A stretch of 64,000 nucleotides of DNA from Actinocatenispora sp036503555 (lineage in GTDB: Bacteria; Actinomycetota; Actinomycetes; Mycobacteriales; Micromonosporaceae). Under the pieces are notes generated by a model. It worked only from the letters and a program-made list of their open reading frames with translations, did no database searches and was not told the DNA's origin. The position numbers and the translations under genes were made by a program. This document shows, piece by piece, positions 48,900 to 58,020 of the stretch. The DNA is taken from assembly GCA_036503555.1 (NCBI GenBank), contig DASXWQ010000025.1, positions 1 through 64,000 of the forward strand, written 5' to 3'. Numbering within the stretch: the first letter of the stretch is position 1; the number at the start of each line of letters is the position of its first letter.

Positions 48900-49561
48900 G
48901 ACACCCCTGCCAGGTGGTCGTCGGTCGCGTACCGGACGAGTCGGCCGGCGGCGATCGTGCCGTCGGCGTCGATCCAGAGCAGGACCTCGGTGAGCGAACA
49001 GTTGCCCGGGTCGGCGAGGACCCGGTGGTCGGGCAGGCCGAGCACCTCGGCGGCCAGCGCGCGTACCGGCCCGCCGTGGGTGAAGCAGAGCACCGACCGT
49101 TCCGTACCGGCCGGGGTGGCGGCGGCGAGATCGGTGAGCAGCGAACGGATCCGGGTGCGCAGGTCGCCGAAGCGTTCGCCGCCGCCGCGCGGCAGGTCCT
49201 CGCCGGCGCGGATCCGGGCGATGTCGCCGGCGTACTTCCGTTCGACGTCGTCGAGCGGCAGCCCGGCCCATTCGCCGCTGTCCAGCTCGCGCAGCCGTAC
49301 GTCGGTCGTCGCCGCGACGGGGTGCGGCCGGGCCGTCTCGACGACCCGGGGGAGGTCGCTCGACAGCACCACGTCGTCGGTACGCCCGGCGAGCCGTGCC
49401 GCGGTCGCGGCGGCCTGCCGGTGCCCGAGCGGCGTCAGCCCGGGGCCGTGCCAGCCCTGGGCGCGGCGCTGCACGTTCCAGATCGACTGCCCGTGCCGTA
49501 CCGCGGTGAGCCGGAGCCGGCGCCACACGTCGAGCACCGGGTCGTCCACCGACCACGCCAT
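48896..49561 (-). CDS. Histidine phosphatase (phosphoglycerate mutase superfamily)
   Basis: 221 residues. The catalytic His is in LTAVRHGQSIWN near residue 24, with further active-site residues in SSDLPRVVETA, RELDSGEWAGLPL (acid Glu) and CFTHGGPVRAL. Superfamily members are phosphatases of varied specificity; no mutase-specific insert is apparent. ATG 49561 follows GGGAGGAG. First gene of the leftward operon, 118 bases from the 26-bp palindrome. Confidence 0.87.
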   Translation of the reverse strand: MAWSVDDPVLDVWRRLRLTAVRHGQSIWNVQRRAQGWHGPGLTPLGHRQAAATAARLAGRTDDVVLSSDLPRVVETARPHPVAATTDVRLRELDSGEWAGLPLDDVERKYAGDIARIRAGEDLPRGGGERFGDLRTRIRSLLTDLAAATPAGTERSVLCFTHGGPVRALAAEVLGLPDHRVLADPGNCSLTEVLLWIDADGTIAAGRLVRYATDDHLAGVS

Positions 49562-49645
49562 CGCGTCTCCTCCCGTTGGCGCCTCACAGGTGAACGCGGC
49601 GGGTGGCGCGGCGACAAGGACGTTTCGCGATGTGCAACGGATGTC

Positions 49646-49704
49646 TTGACACCCGTCGGGAGGCTCGTTAGCTTCCTCCGTGAACGTTACCGGTAACGTT
49701 CACG
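49646..49704 (+). promoter_or_regulatory. Promoter and perfect 26-bp palindromic operator (LacI type)
   Basis: TTGACA (49646-49651), a 17-bp spacer and TAGCTT (49669-49674) predict a start near 49681. A perfect 26-bp palindrome with half-site CGTGAACGTTACC fills 49679-49704, over the start site. Its ACGTTACCGGTAACGT core is LacI-like. The LacI protein encoded at 44102 is the expected binder. The site lies between the two divergent operons of the importer. Confidence 0.88.
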
Positions 49705-49770
49705 AAACACCTCCGTTCCTCCCCAGCCACAGTCGCGGGTCGCCCGCGTACGCCGGACGGAAGTGATCCG

Positions 49771-50496
49771 ATGCAGTCCCTGTCCCGTGGGCTCACGCTG
49801 CTGGGCGAACTCGGCCGGCACGGCCGTCCGATGACCCTCACCGAACTCACCGCCATCGCCGGCCTGCACAAGAGCACCGTGCACCGGATGCTCGCCGCGT
49901 TCGTCGAACACGGCCTCGTGCAGCGACTCGACGGCAGCCGGTACGCCGTCGGCGTCGGCCTCTACGAGCTGGCCGAGTCGGCCCGCAGCGCGTCCGGCGC
50001 CACCGCACGCTGGCCCCGGATCCGCGCCGCCCTCACCGACCTCGCCCGCGCCACCGGCCAGCCCGCCGGCTTCGCCGTCCCCCGGTTCGGTGCGCTCGTC
50101 CGCTCCGTCACCGTCGGCGCACCCGTCCCCGGCCCGTCCGCGGCCTCCGCGGAAGGGAGCGCGTCGGCCGACGCCGAGATACCCCTCGCCGGCACCGCGC
50201 TCGGCGCCGCGTACCTGGCGTTCCGGCCGCGGCCCGAGGCCGAACGCGTCGCCGCCCGCCACCCCGACGGGTACGCGCTGCTGCTCGGGCTCGGCCGCAC
50301 CCGAGCCCGCGGGTACGCCGTGCTCGACGGTGTCGCGGCACCCGTGCTCGGCCCCGACGGGCTCGCCACCGCCGCCGTCGAGGTCGCCGTACCGGCCGGG
50401 GATCGCCTTGCCGTGCAACGGATCGGGCTCGCCGCGGTCGCCTGCGCGCGACGCGTCGCCGGCCTGCTCGCCACCCCGGCGGAGGTCAGCGCCTGA
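49771..50496 (+). CDS. IclR-family regulator of the importer operon
   Basis: 241 residues. HTH at the very N-terminus (LSRGLTLLGELGRHGRPMTLTELTAIAGLHKSTVHRMLAAFVEHGLVQRLDGSRYAVG) and an effector domain that looks shortened compared with standard IclR proteins. GGAAG precedes ATG 49771 by 7 bases. First gene of the rightward operon; its TGA overlaps the permease ATG (TGATG). With LacI at the other end of the regulon, the importer appears to be under two regulators. Confidence 0.87.
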   Translation: MQSLSRGLTLLGELGRHGRPMTLTELTAIAGLHKSTVHRMLAAFVEHGLVQRLDGSRYAVGVGLYELAESARSASGATARWPRIRAALTDLARATGQPAGFAVPRFGALVRSVTVGAPVPGPSAASAEGSASADAEIPLAGTALGAAYLAFRPRPEAERVAARHPDGYALLLGLGRTRARGYAVLDGVAAPVLGPDGLATAAVEVAVPAGDRLAVQRIGLAAVACARRVAGLLATPAEVSA

Positions 50497-51425
50497 TGCT
50501 CGCGTACCTGGTGCGCCGGCTGGCGTACTCCGTCTTCGTACTGTGGGGCGCGGTGACGATCGTGTTCGTCGTGCTGCGCGTCGTACCAGGGGATCCGGCG
50601 CTGGTGATCCTCGGGCCGGACGCCGACCGCGCCCAGGTGCTGCGGCTCCGGCACACCATGGGGCTCGACCAGCCGCTGCTCGTGCAGTACGGCCACTACC
50701 TGATCGACGTGGTGCAGCTGCACTTCGGCACGTCCATCCGGCTCGGCGGGGACGCCATGGGGCAGATCCTGCTGCGATTGCCCGCGACCGCCGAGCTGGC
50801 GGTCGCCGCGGTCGTCTTCGCGGTCACCGTCGGGATCGGCCTGGGCACCGCCGCCGCGGTACGCCCGAACACCTGGCTGGACCGGGCGATCTCGGTGTTC
50901 ACCCTCGTCATCCAGTCGACGCCGACGTTCTGGGCGGGGCTGGTGCTGCTGCTGGTCTTCGCGCGGCAGCTCCGCGTCCTGCCCAGCGAGGGCGCGCACG
51001 GCTGGCAGAACGTCATCCTCCCCGCGATCACCCTCGGCCTCGGCTTCCTCGCCATGGTCACCCGGCTCACCCGTTCCGGGCTGCTGGAGGTCAGCAACGA
51101 GCCGTACCTGTCGACGGTGCGCGCCAAGGGACTCGGCGAAAGGATCGTCATCTTCCCGCACGCCATGCGCAACGCGCTGATCCCCGTCGTCACCGTCATC
51201 GGCCTGTACCTCGGCAGCGTGCTCGGCGGCACCGTCGTCATCGAGACCGTGTTCTCCTGGCCCGGCGCCGGACGGCTGATCGCCGACTCCATCTCCTACC
51301 GCGACTACAACGTGGTGCAGGCCGGCGTCATTCTCATCGCCGCGCTGTTCGTCGTCGTCAACCTCGTCGTCGACCTGCTGTACGGCCTGATCGACCCTCG
51401 CGTACGCCTCGGCGGTGAGCGATGA
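50496..51425 (+). CDS. ABC transporter permease, DppB type
   Basis: 309 residues, six membrane helices, with the conserved opening LVRRLAYSVFVLWGAVTIVFVVLRVVPGDPA and the EAA loop YLSTVRAKGLGERIVIFPHAMRNALIPVVTVIG that docks on the ATPase. Partner of the DppC-type protein encoded next. It overlaps the following gene by ATGA. With the family 5 lipoprotein at 46609 it would form a peptide- or oligosaccharide-type importer. Confidence 0.92.
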   Translation: MLAYLVRRLAYSVFVLWGAVTIVFVVLRVVPGDPALVILGPDADRAQVLRLRHTMGLDQPLLVQYGHYLIDVVQLHFGTSIRLGGDAMGQILLRLPATAELAVAAVVFAVTVGIGLGTAAAVRPNTWLDRAISVFTLVIQSTPTFWAGLVLLLVFARQLRVLPSEGAHGWQNVILPAITLGLGFLAMVTRLTRSGLLEVSNEPYLSTVRAKGLGERIVIFPHAMRNALIPVVTVIGLYLGSVLGGTVVIETVFSWPGAGRLIADSISYRDYNVVQAGVILIAALFVVVNLVVDLLYGLIDPRVRLGGER

Positions 51426-52300
51426 CCGCCACCCTGACGGCGACGCCGGTACGCGTGCGTACCGAGCGGAAGCCCGGCACCGTGCGGATCGTCGGATCGC
51501 TCGCCGTGGTCTGCTTCTACGCGCTGTGTGCGGCGTTCGGGCCGGTGCTGTTCCGGTTCGACCCGGTCGCCGTCGACACCCGGAACCGTTTGCTGCCACC
51601 GATGTCGCACACCTCGGGCGGCCACCTCGTCCTGTTCGGTACCGACCAGGTCGGGCAGGACCTGCTGGCGAAGATGATGCAGGGCGCGCGGGTGTCGATG
51701 ACCATCGGCATCTCGGCGCTGCTGCTGTCCGGGCTGATCGGGCTCGTCCTCGGGATCGTCGCCGGATACTTCGGCGGGCCGCTCGACTCGCTGCTGATGC
51801 GGCTCGCCGACATCCAGCTCGCGTTCCCCGGTATCCTGCTCGCGATCCTCATCGCCGCGGTACTCGGCCCCAGCGTCACCAACGTGATCGTGGTGCTGTC
51901 CATCTCCGGCTGGGTCACGTTCGCCCGGGTCACCCGCGGCCAGGTCCTCGCCACCAAACGCCGCGAGTACGTCGACGCCACCCGCACGCTCGGGGCGCGG
52001 CACTGGCACGTGGTGCGTACCTGCATCCTGCCGGCGTGCCGGGCGCCGTTCCTCGTCATCGCCGCGCTGCACATCGGGGACGTGATCCTCGCCGAGGCGT
52101 CGCTGTCGTTCCTGGGCCTCGGCACCCCGGTCACCACACCGAGCTGGGGTACCACGATCGCCAGCGGGCGCGACCTGCTCGGCACCGCCTGGTGGATCTC
52201 GGCGATCCCCGGCATCGGCCTCGCGGTCCTGGTCGTCGCGTTCGGCGTGCTCGGCGACGCGCTGCGGGACCGCTTCGACCCCAAGCTGGCCGGGAGGTGA
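51422..52300 (+). CDS. ABC transporter permease, DppC type
   Basis: 292 residues, six helices, with the DppC N-terminal region (FDPVAVDTRNRLLPPMSHTSGGHLVLFGTDQVGQDLLAKMMQGARVSM) and EAA loop YVDATRTLGARHWHVVRTCILPACRAPFLVIAALHIGDVILAEASLSFLGLG. ATG 51422 overlaps the preceding stop. Forms the channel with the DppB-type protein. The next gene's first possible GTG overlaps its TGA. Confidence 0.92.
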   Translation: MTATLTATPVRVRTERKPGTVRIVGSLAVVCFYALCAAFGPVLFRFDPVAVDTRNRLLPPMSHTSGGHLVLFGTDQVGQDLLAKMMQGARVSMTIGISALLLSGLIGLVLGIVAGYFGGPLDSLLMRLADIQLAFPGILLAILIAAVLGPSVTNVIVVLSISGWVTFARVTRGQVLATKRREYVDATRTLGARHWHVVRTCILPACRAPFLVIAALHIGDVILAEASLSFLGLGTPVTTPSWGTTIASGRDLLGTAWWISAIPGIGLAVLVVAFGVLGDALRDRFDPKLAGR

Positions 52301-52305
52301 GCGGC

Positions 52306-53270
52306 GTGGAACCGCTGCTGAGCGTGCGGGACCTGCGGGTACGGTTCGGTCCGGTGACGGCCGTCGACGGCGTGTCGTTCGACGTGCTGCCCGGCGAGAC
52401 GGTCGCCGTGGTCGGCGAGTCCGGCAGCGGCAAGAGCGTCACCATGCAGGCCGTGATGGGCCTGCTGCCGCGCGGCGCCGAGGTCACCGGCAGCATCGTG
52501 TACGACGGGCGTGACCTGCTCGCCCGGCCGATCGCCGAGACCCGGAAGCTGTGCGGCACCGAGCTGGCGATGATCTTCCAGGACCCGCTGTCCTCGCTGA
52601 ACCCGGTGTTCCGCGTCGGCCGCCAGATCTCCGAGTCCCTGGTACGCCGGCGCGGCGCGTCCCGCAAGCAGGGCCGGGCGCACGCGGTGGACCTGATGCG
52701 CCGAGTCGGCATCCCCGACCCGGAACGCCGCGTCGACGACTTCCCGCACCAGTTCTCCGGCGGCATGCGGCAGCGCGCCATGATCGCGATGGCGCTGTCG
52801 CTCGGACCGCGGCTGCTCATCGCCGACGAGCCGACCACCGCGCTCGACGTCACCGTGCAGGCGCAGATCATGCGACTACTCGCCGACCTTCGTCGGGAGA
52901 CCGGCATGGGCCTCGCCCTCATCACCCACGACCTCGGCGTCGTCGCCGGCGTCGCCGACCGCGTCGTCCTCATGTACGCCGGCCGCGTCGTCGAGACCGG
53001 CACCACCCGCGAGGTCTACGACCACCAGGCGCACCCGTACACCGAGGGGCTGCTGCTGTCGGTGCCGGACGACACCGGCCGGGCCGACCATCTCGTACCG
53101 ATCCCCGGGCAGCCGCCGAACCCGCTGCGGCCACCCGGCGGCTGCCCCTTCCACCCCCGCTGCCGGTACGCCATCGACGTGTGCCGCGCCGACGCGCCGG
53201 TCCTGGTCGACCTCGCCGGCCGACCCGACGGCCACCGTACGGCGTGCCACCGGCCCGAGGCGGTCGGCGC

Positions 53271-53274
<4 letters not shown>
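52306..53274 (+). CDS. ABC transporter ATP-binding protein, DppD type
   Basis: 322 residues. Walker A is GESGSGKSVT near residue 40, the Q-loop is MIFQDPLSSLNP, the signature is FSGGMRQRAMIA, Walker B is LLIADEPTTALDV, and the switch His is in ITHDLG. The C-terminal oligopeptide-binding tail CPFHPRCRYAIDVCRADAP carries four Cys, often an iron-sulfur or zinc site. GTG 52306 has GGGAGG 8 bases upstream; GTG 52297, overlapping the DppC stop, is possible. Overlaps the next gene by GTGA. Confidence 0.92.
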
Positions 53275-54329
<1,055 letters not shown>

Positions 54330-54330
54330 C

Positions 54331-55677
54331 TCACGGGGGTTCGCCCGGCGCGTCGCCGGTACGCAACGTGCCCGCGGCGACGGCGACCGCGACGACCGCG
54401 CCGGCGCCGAGGACCGCGCACGCCTCCGGGTACCGGGACGCCGGCGACGAGGTGTTCAGCAGGGAGCCGACGACGGCGACGGCGACCAGCGCGCCGCTCT
54501 GCCGCAGGGTGTTCTGCAGTCCCGACGCGAGACCGGACTGCGCCGCCGGTACGTTCCCGATGAGCAGGGACGTCAGCGCCGAGAACACCATGGTGCTGGA
54601 CAGCCCGATGAGCAGCAGGCCGACGGCGAGCACGGCGTACGGGCCGGCGGACGCGAGTGTCGCGGTCCCGGCGAGACACCCGGCGAAGCCGGCGAGCAAC
54701 AGGATCCGGTGGCCGAGCCGGGCGGCGAGCCGCCGGTACAGGACCAGCGGGCCGACCGTACTGCCGACGGTCATGGGCAGCAGCGCGAGCCCGGACCGGG
54801 CCGGCGACAAGCCCCGTACCTGCTGGAAGTACAGCGACATCAGGAACAGCGTGCCGTAGAACAGGAAGCCCATCAGGCCGGCGCTGCCCACCGCCGAGGC
54901 ACGTACCCGCAGCGCGAAGAACGCCCGCGGCACCATCGGATGCGCGCCGCGGGTCGCGCCCACCCCGTACGCCGTCGCCGCGACGACGGCCCCGCCCAGC
55001 AGCGCGAGCGTCGTCGGTGCCGTCCAGCCCTGCGCGCCGGCCTCGATCAGCCCGCCGGTGAGCAGCCCGAGCGTCGCGGCGGCGAAAACGGGGCCCGGCC
55101 GGTCGATCCGGCGGGACAGCCGGGGAGTCTCGGTGACGCCGGCCCGGACCAGCAGCAGCGCGGCCGCCCCGACGGGCAGGTTGACCGCGAAGATGGCGCG
55201 CCAGTCGATCGTGTCGATGAGGACACCGCCGACGAGCGGGCCGACGGCGATGGCGATCGCGCCGGTCGCGACCCAGACGATCGTGGCGCGGGCCCGTGCG
55301 GTGGCGTCGGCGAACAGGTGCGGTACCAGCGCGAGAGTCGCGGGAAGCAGCGCGGCGGCACCGACTCCCTGGACGACCCGCGCCGCGATCAGGACGCCGG
55401 TGCCGGGGGCCGCGGCGCACGCCGCCGACGCGAGCGTGAAGACGACCACCCCGGCGAGCAGGGTCCGCCGCAGGCCGAGGCGGTCGCCGAGCGCGCCGGC
55501 CGACAGCAGCAGCGCCGCCAGCGTCAGCGTGTACCCGTTCAGCACCCACTGCGCCCCGGCCATCGAACTGCCGAGGTCGCCGCGGATCGTGGGTACGGCG
55601 ACGTTGAGCACGCCGCCGTCCAGGATGATCGCGAAGTACGCGAGGCATACGCCCGAGAACCCGATTCGCGCCGCCAT
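54331..55677 (-). CDS. MFS efflux pump (DHA2-like)
   Basis: 448 residues with 12-14 helices. LAYFAIILDGGVLNVAVPTIRGDLG is a DHA2-type first helix with its Asp, SAGALGDRLGLRRTLL is motif A, and VWVATGAIAIAVGPLVGGVLIDTIDWR is motif C. Likely a drug exporter. ATG 55677 has GGAAG 3 bases upstream on a very AT-rich leader holding a GAAAC/GTTTC palindrome. No regulator gene is adjacent. It is convergent with the dppF-type gene (one-base gap). Confidence 0.9.
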   Translation of the reverse strand: MAARIGFSGVCLAYFAIILDGGVLNVAVPTIRGDLGSSMAGAQWVLNGYTLTLAALLLSAGALGDRLGLRRTLLAGVVVFTLASAACAAAPGTGVLIAARVVQGVGAAALLPATLALVPHLFADATARARATIVWVATGAIAIAVGPLVGGVLIDTIDWRAIFAVNLPVGAAALLLVRAGVTETPRLSRRIDRPGPVFAAATLGLLTGGLIEAGAQGWTAPTTLALLGGAVVAATAYGVGATRGAHPMVPRAFFALRVRASAVGSAGLMGFLFYGTLFLMSLYFQQVRGLSPARSGLALLPMTVGSTVGPLVLYRRLAARLGHRILLLAGFAGCLAGTATLASAGPYAVLAVGLLLIGLSSTMVFSALTSLLIGNVPAAQSGLASGLQNTLRQSGALVAVAVVGSLLNTSSPASRYPEACAVLGAGAVVAVAVAAGTLRTGDAPGEPP

Positions 55678-55692
55678 GGGCTTCCAAATATT

Positions 55693-55704
55693 GAAACGAG
55701 TTTC
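55693..55704. promoter_or_regulatory. Palindrome in an AT-rich island upstream of the MFS pump
   Basis: GAAACGAGTTTC (5-bp arms, 2-bp centre) lies 16 bases upstream of the MFS start, within about 65 bases that are far more AT-rich than the rest of the window. A TetR- or MarR-type site is likely, but the regulator is not encoded nearby. Confidence 0.55.
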
Positions 55705-55801
55705 TTGCTATGTGGTATGCGGAAATGATACGCGGAGTGGGGTCTAGAGTGGGCGGCCCCCGGCGATCCGCCGGGGCTTTCCACAGACGATGGGGGAGAC
55801 G

Positions 55802-56170
55802 ATGGCAGTCGGACGGTTGCGCGCGGTGGCGGTGGACTGCGCGGACCCGGAGGCCCTGGCGGACTTCTGGGTGAAGCTGGCGGGCGGCGAGGTGGCGTTC
55901 TCGTCACCGCAGTTCGTCGCGGTCGGCTTCGGCGGGATGTGGGTGTCGCTCGTCCGCATCGCCGAGTACACGCCGCCGACCTGGCCCGACGGCGGTACGC
56001 CGAAACAGTTCCACTTCGACCTGTCCGTCGACGACCTGGACGCCGCCGAGGCGGAGGCCGTCGCGCTCGGCGCGGTCAAGGCCGTCGAGCAGCCGGCACC
56101 GGACCGCTGGCGCGTCTTCCTCGACCCGGCCGGCCACCCGTTCTGCCTGTCCACCCAGATCCCCGGCTGA
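55802..56170 (+). CDS. VOC-superfamily (glyoxalase/bleomycin-resistance-like) protein
   Basis: 122 residues with the paired beta-alpha-beta-beta-beta modules of VOC proteins: VAVDCADPEALADFWVKLAGGEV at the start and KQFHFDLSVDDLDAAEAEAVALGAVKAVEQPAPDRWRVFLDPAGHPFCL at the end, where the H-F-D and D-P-A-G-H-P-F strands usually supply metal or ligand residues. The form is that of the common actinomycete Glyoxalase_6 group; substrate unknown. ATG 55802 follows GGGGGAG closely; ATG 55790 overlaps that site. Confidence 0.85.
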   Translation: MAVGRLRAVAVDCADPEALADFWVKLAGGEVAFSSPQFVAVGFGGMWVSLVRIAEYTPPTWPDGGTPKQFHFDLSVDDLDAAEAEAVALGAVKAVEQPAPDRWRVFLDPAGHPFCLSTQIPG

Positions 56171-56287
56171 TCAGCCGAGGAGCTTCGCCAGCCGCTTCGG
56201 CGCGACGCGCCGGTACGACTCCTCGTACGCCTCGGGCAGCGCCGGCGCGAACGTCCGCAACCGCTGCCGTACCGTCGCCGGCCTCAC
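56171..56287 (-). pseudogene. MmcQ/YjbR-like remnant with internal deletion
   Basis: A 38-codon frame from GTG 56287 (overlapping the DUF523 stop by GTGA) to TGA at 56171 reads MRPATVRQRLRTFAPALPEAYEESYRRVAPKRLAKLLG. The first half resembles the N-terminus of YjbR-type proteins (V-R-x-x-A-x-x-L-P-E), and the second half resembles their C-terminus (E-S-Y-R-x-V-A-P-K-R-L). The core of about 80 residues is missing. It could be a deletion remnant or a genuine small protein. Confidence 0.4.
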
Positions 56288-56742
56288 GGCCCGTCCCGGC
56301 GCTCGGCCGGCTCGACCGTGATGCCGTGCCGGGCCAGCAGCGCGGCGGTGACGCCGGGTCCGTCGACCAGCCGCCCGGTGAACGAGCCGTCGTAGCGCCG
56401 GGTGGCGCCGCACGACGGGCTGCGCTCGTGCAGCACCGCGCGCGTCGCGCCGACGGCCCGCGCCACGGCGAGCGCCCGGTACGCCCCCGCCAGGTACTCC
56501 GCGGTCACGTCGGCGCCCGCGTCGTCGACGACCCGGGCGGTGCCGTCGAGCACCGCCGTACCGTCGCCCGTGCTCTCTGCCGGCCGCCGCGGGGTGGCGA
56601 GGCCGCCCATCAGCTCGGGGCAGACCGGCACGGCGCGGCCCGCGTCGACCGCGTCCCGAACCGCCGGGTCGGTCGCGGCACGCCCGTCGTACCGGCAGCG
56701 GGCGCCGGCCAGGCAGGCGCTCACAAGCATCGGGGACTCCAT
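56284..56742 (-). CDS. DUF523 family protein
   Basis: 152 residues. MLVSACLAGARCRYDGRA at the start and VCPELMGGLATPRRPAE, then VLHERSPSCGATRRYDGSFTGRLVDGPGVTAALLARHGI, with conserved Cys residues (SACL, VCPE, SCG), are the DUF523 (YbbK-like) signatures. The conserved cysteines suggest an iron-sulfur or nucleophilic site; the biochemical role is not established. ATG 56742 gives MESPMLVSACLAG; ATG 56730 is the alternative. It is followed by a short YjbR-like remnant. Confidence 0.85.
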   Translation of the reverse strand: MESPMLVSACLAGARCRYDGRAATDPAVRDAVDAGRAVPVCPELMGGLATPRRPAESTGDGTAVLDGTARVVDDAGADVTAEYLAGAYRALAVARAVGATRAVLHERSPSCGATRRYDGSFTGRLVDGPGVTAALLARHGITVEPAERRDGP

Positions 56743-56878
56743 GCGACGACGATAACCGCGGGGCAAATCCCGGAGAGCAACTATCTGGTTGCCCCTTGTG
56801 ATGAGGATCGCAAGGGCGCGACCACGCCGCCGACCCGCTCGTTCTACCGAACGAAACCAGGCTTTGTTCCCCCGCCAC

Positions 56879-56916
56879 GAGATGCCCCCGGCCGGGCCCC
56901 CGGCCGGGGGCATCTC
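56879..56916. terminator. Strong hairpin downstream of the SanA/YdcF-like gene
   Basis: A perfect 17-bp stem (56879-56895 with 56900-56916, 4-nt loop) lies 17 bases past the stop of the leftward SanA-like gene, within the 190-base gap before DUF523. There is no T run, but the stem is very stable. Confidence 0.7.
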
Positions 56917-56932
56917 ACTGCCCGCGCACCGT

Positions 56933-57655
56933 TCACTGCCCGCGGACCGCGCGCTCCACGCCCGGCTCGTGCCGGCCCAGAAACTCCGGATCCGGCTGGA
57001 CGACCATGCTGAACACGGCCTTCACGTCGGCCAGCTGCTCCCGCGACCAGTTCCGCGGGTACACGTTGGCCTGGTGCTGGGTGGTGTCGCCGACGCCGTC
57101 GGCGTCGATCCCGACCGACCGGCACAGCGCCACCGCGCGCGGCACGTGGAAGTCCTGCGACACCAGCAACGCCCGGCGTACGCCGAAGATCCGCTTCGCC
57201 CGCGCACACGACTGGTACGTGTCGAACCCCGCGTAGTCCGGCACCACCTTCGACCTCGGTACCCCGTGCGCGACGAGCCAGGACCGCATCGTGTCCGGCT
57301 CGTCGTACTCCCGGCGGCTGTGGTCGCCGGTGACGAGCAGCGCGCGTACCTTGCCGGCGCGGTACAGGTCGAGGGCCACCTGGAGACGGGCCACGACGAA
57401 CGGCGACGGCGCGCCGCTCGCGTAGATCTCCGCGCCGAAGACCATCGCGACCGGGGCGGACGGCGCGTCGGCCACCGAGTAGTAGAGATGGCCGTGGGCG
57501 ACCGCACGGACCCAACTGACCGAGCCACCGACGACGAGCGCGCAGGCGAGCACGGCGCCGCCGGCCACGACCAGCAGCCGGCGGAGGCGAAGCCAGCGGC
57601 GTACCGGCGCGGGCAGTCGGTCCAGCGCGCCCGACACACGCGACATCGAGATCAT
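56933..57655 (-). CDS. SanA/YdcF-like DUF218 membrane protein
   Basis: 240 residues. One N-terminal membrane helix (LLVVAGGAVLACALVVGGSVSWV, about residues 26-48), then a DUF218 domain: APVAMVFGAEIYASGAPSPFVVARLQVALDLYRAGKVRALLVTGDHSRREYDEPDTMRSWLVAHGVPRSKVVPDYAGFDTYQS, and LLVSQDFHVPRAVALCRSVGIDA. This is the SanA subfamily, linked to envelope barrier function and antibiotic tolerance in Gram-negative bacteria; its role in actinomycetes is unclear. Start ATG 57655 or 57646 cannot be decided. The frame stays open upstream through a tandem repeat, which I treat as non-coding. Confidence 0.87.
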   Translation of the reverse strand: MISMSRVSGALDRLPAPVRRWLRLRRLLVVAGGAVLACALVVGGSVSWVRAVAHGHLYYSVADAPSAPVAMVFGAEIYASGAPSPFVVARLQVALDLYRAGKVRALLVTGDHSRREYDEPDTMRSWLVAHGVPRSKVVPDYAGFDTYQSCARAKRIFGVRRALLVSQDFHVPRAVALCRSVGIDADGVGDTTQHQANVYPRNWSREQLADVKAVFSMVVQPDPEFLGRHEPGVERAVRGQ

Positions 57656-58020
57656 GCGCTCACTGTGCCGGAGGCACACCAGCGGCGCTGTGCCGGAGGC
57701 ACACCAGTGGTGGGGTGCCGGAGGCGCACCAGCGGCGCTGTGCCGGAGGCGCACCAGTGGTGGGGTGCCGGAGGCGCACCAGCGGCGCAGTGCCGGCATC
57801 GGGGAGGGCAGTGCCGGCAGCGGGGGTGAAAGCGGACGCGGGCGGGTGGTGAAGGCGGGCACAGGGGGTGGGAGGCGCCCGGAATCGGTCGTACCATGGG
57901 ATCGGCCCGGATTTCGATCCCGGCCATGCACAGGGCCCGGGCCGGCGACGACCCGACAGGCGCGCTGAGGGTGGGTTAGCGCGTCACCGAGTCGGATCAT
58001 CGTCTTGAGGAGAGCCCACC
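57656..58020. other. 365-base intergenic region with minisatellite and MFS promoter
   Basis: The left third is a 25-bp tandem repeat (see 57670-57794). The remainder (57795-58020) holds GC-rich sequence with no gene that I can support. GAGGAGAG at 58009-58016 is the ribosome site of the MFS gene at 58021. No convincing promoter hexamers were seen. Confidence 0.6.
57670..57794. repeat. Five tandem 25-bp units, alternating two variants
   Basis: Units start at 57670, 57695, 57720, 57745 and 57770. Each begins GGAGGC(A/G)CACCAG and ends GTGCC. Odd units carry CGGCGC in the middle and even units TGGTGGGG, so the true period is 50 bp. Each unit can fold on itself (GGCACA with TGTGCC type arms). 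The array sits directly upstream of the SanA-like start. Confidence 0.92.
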
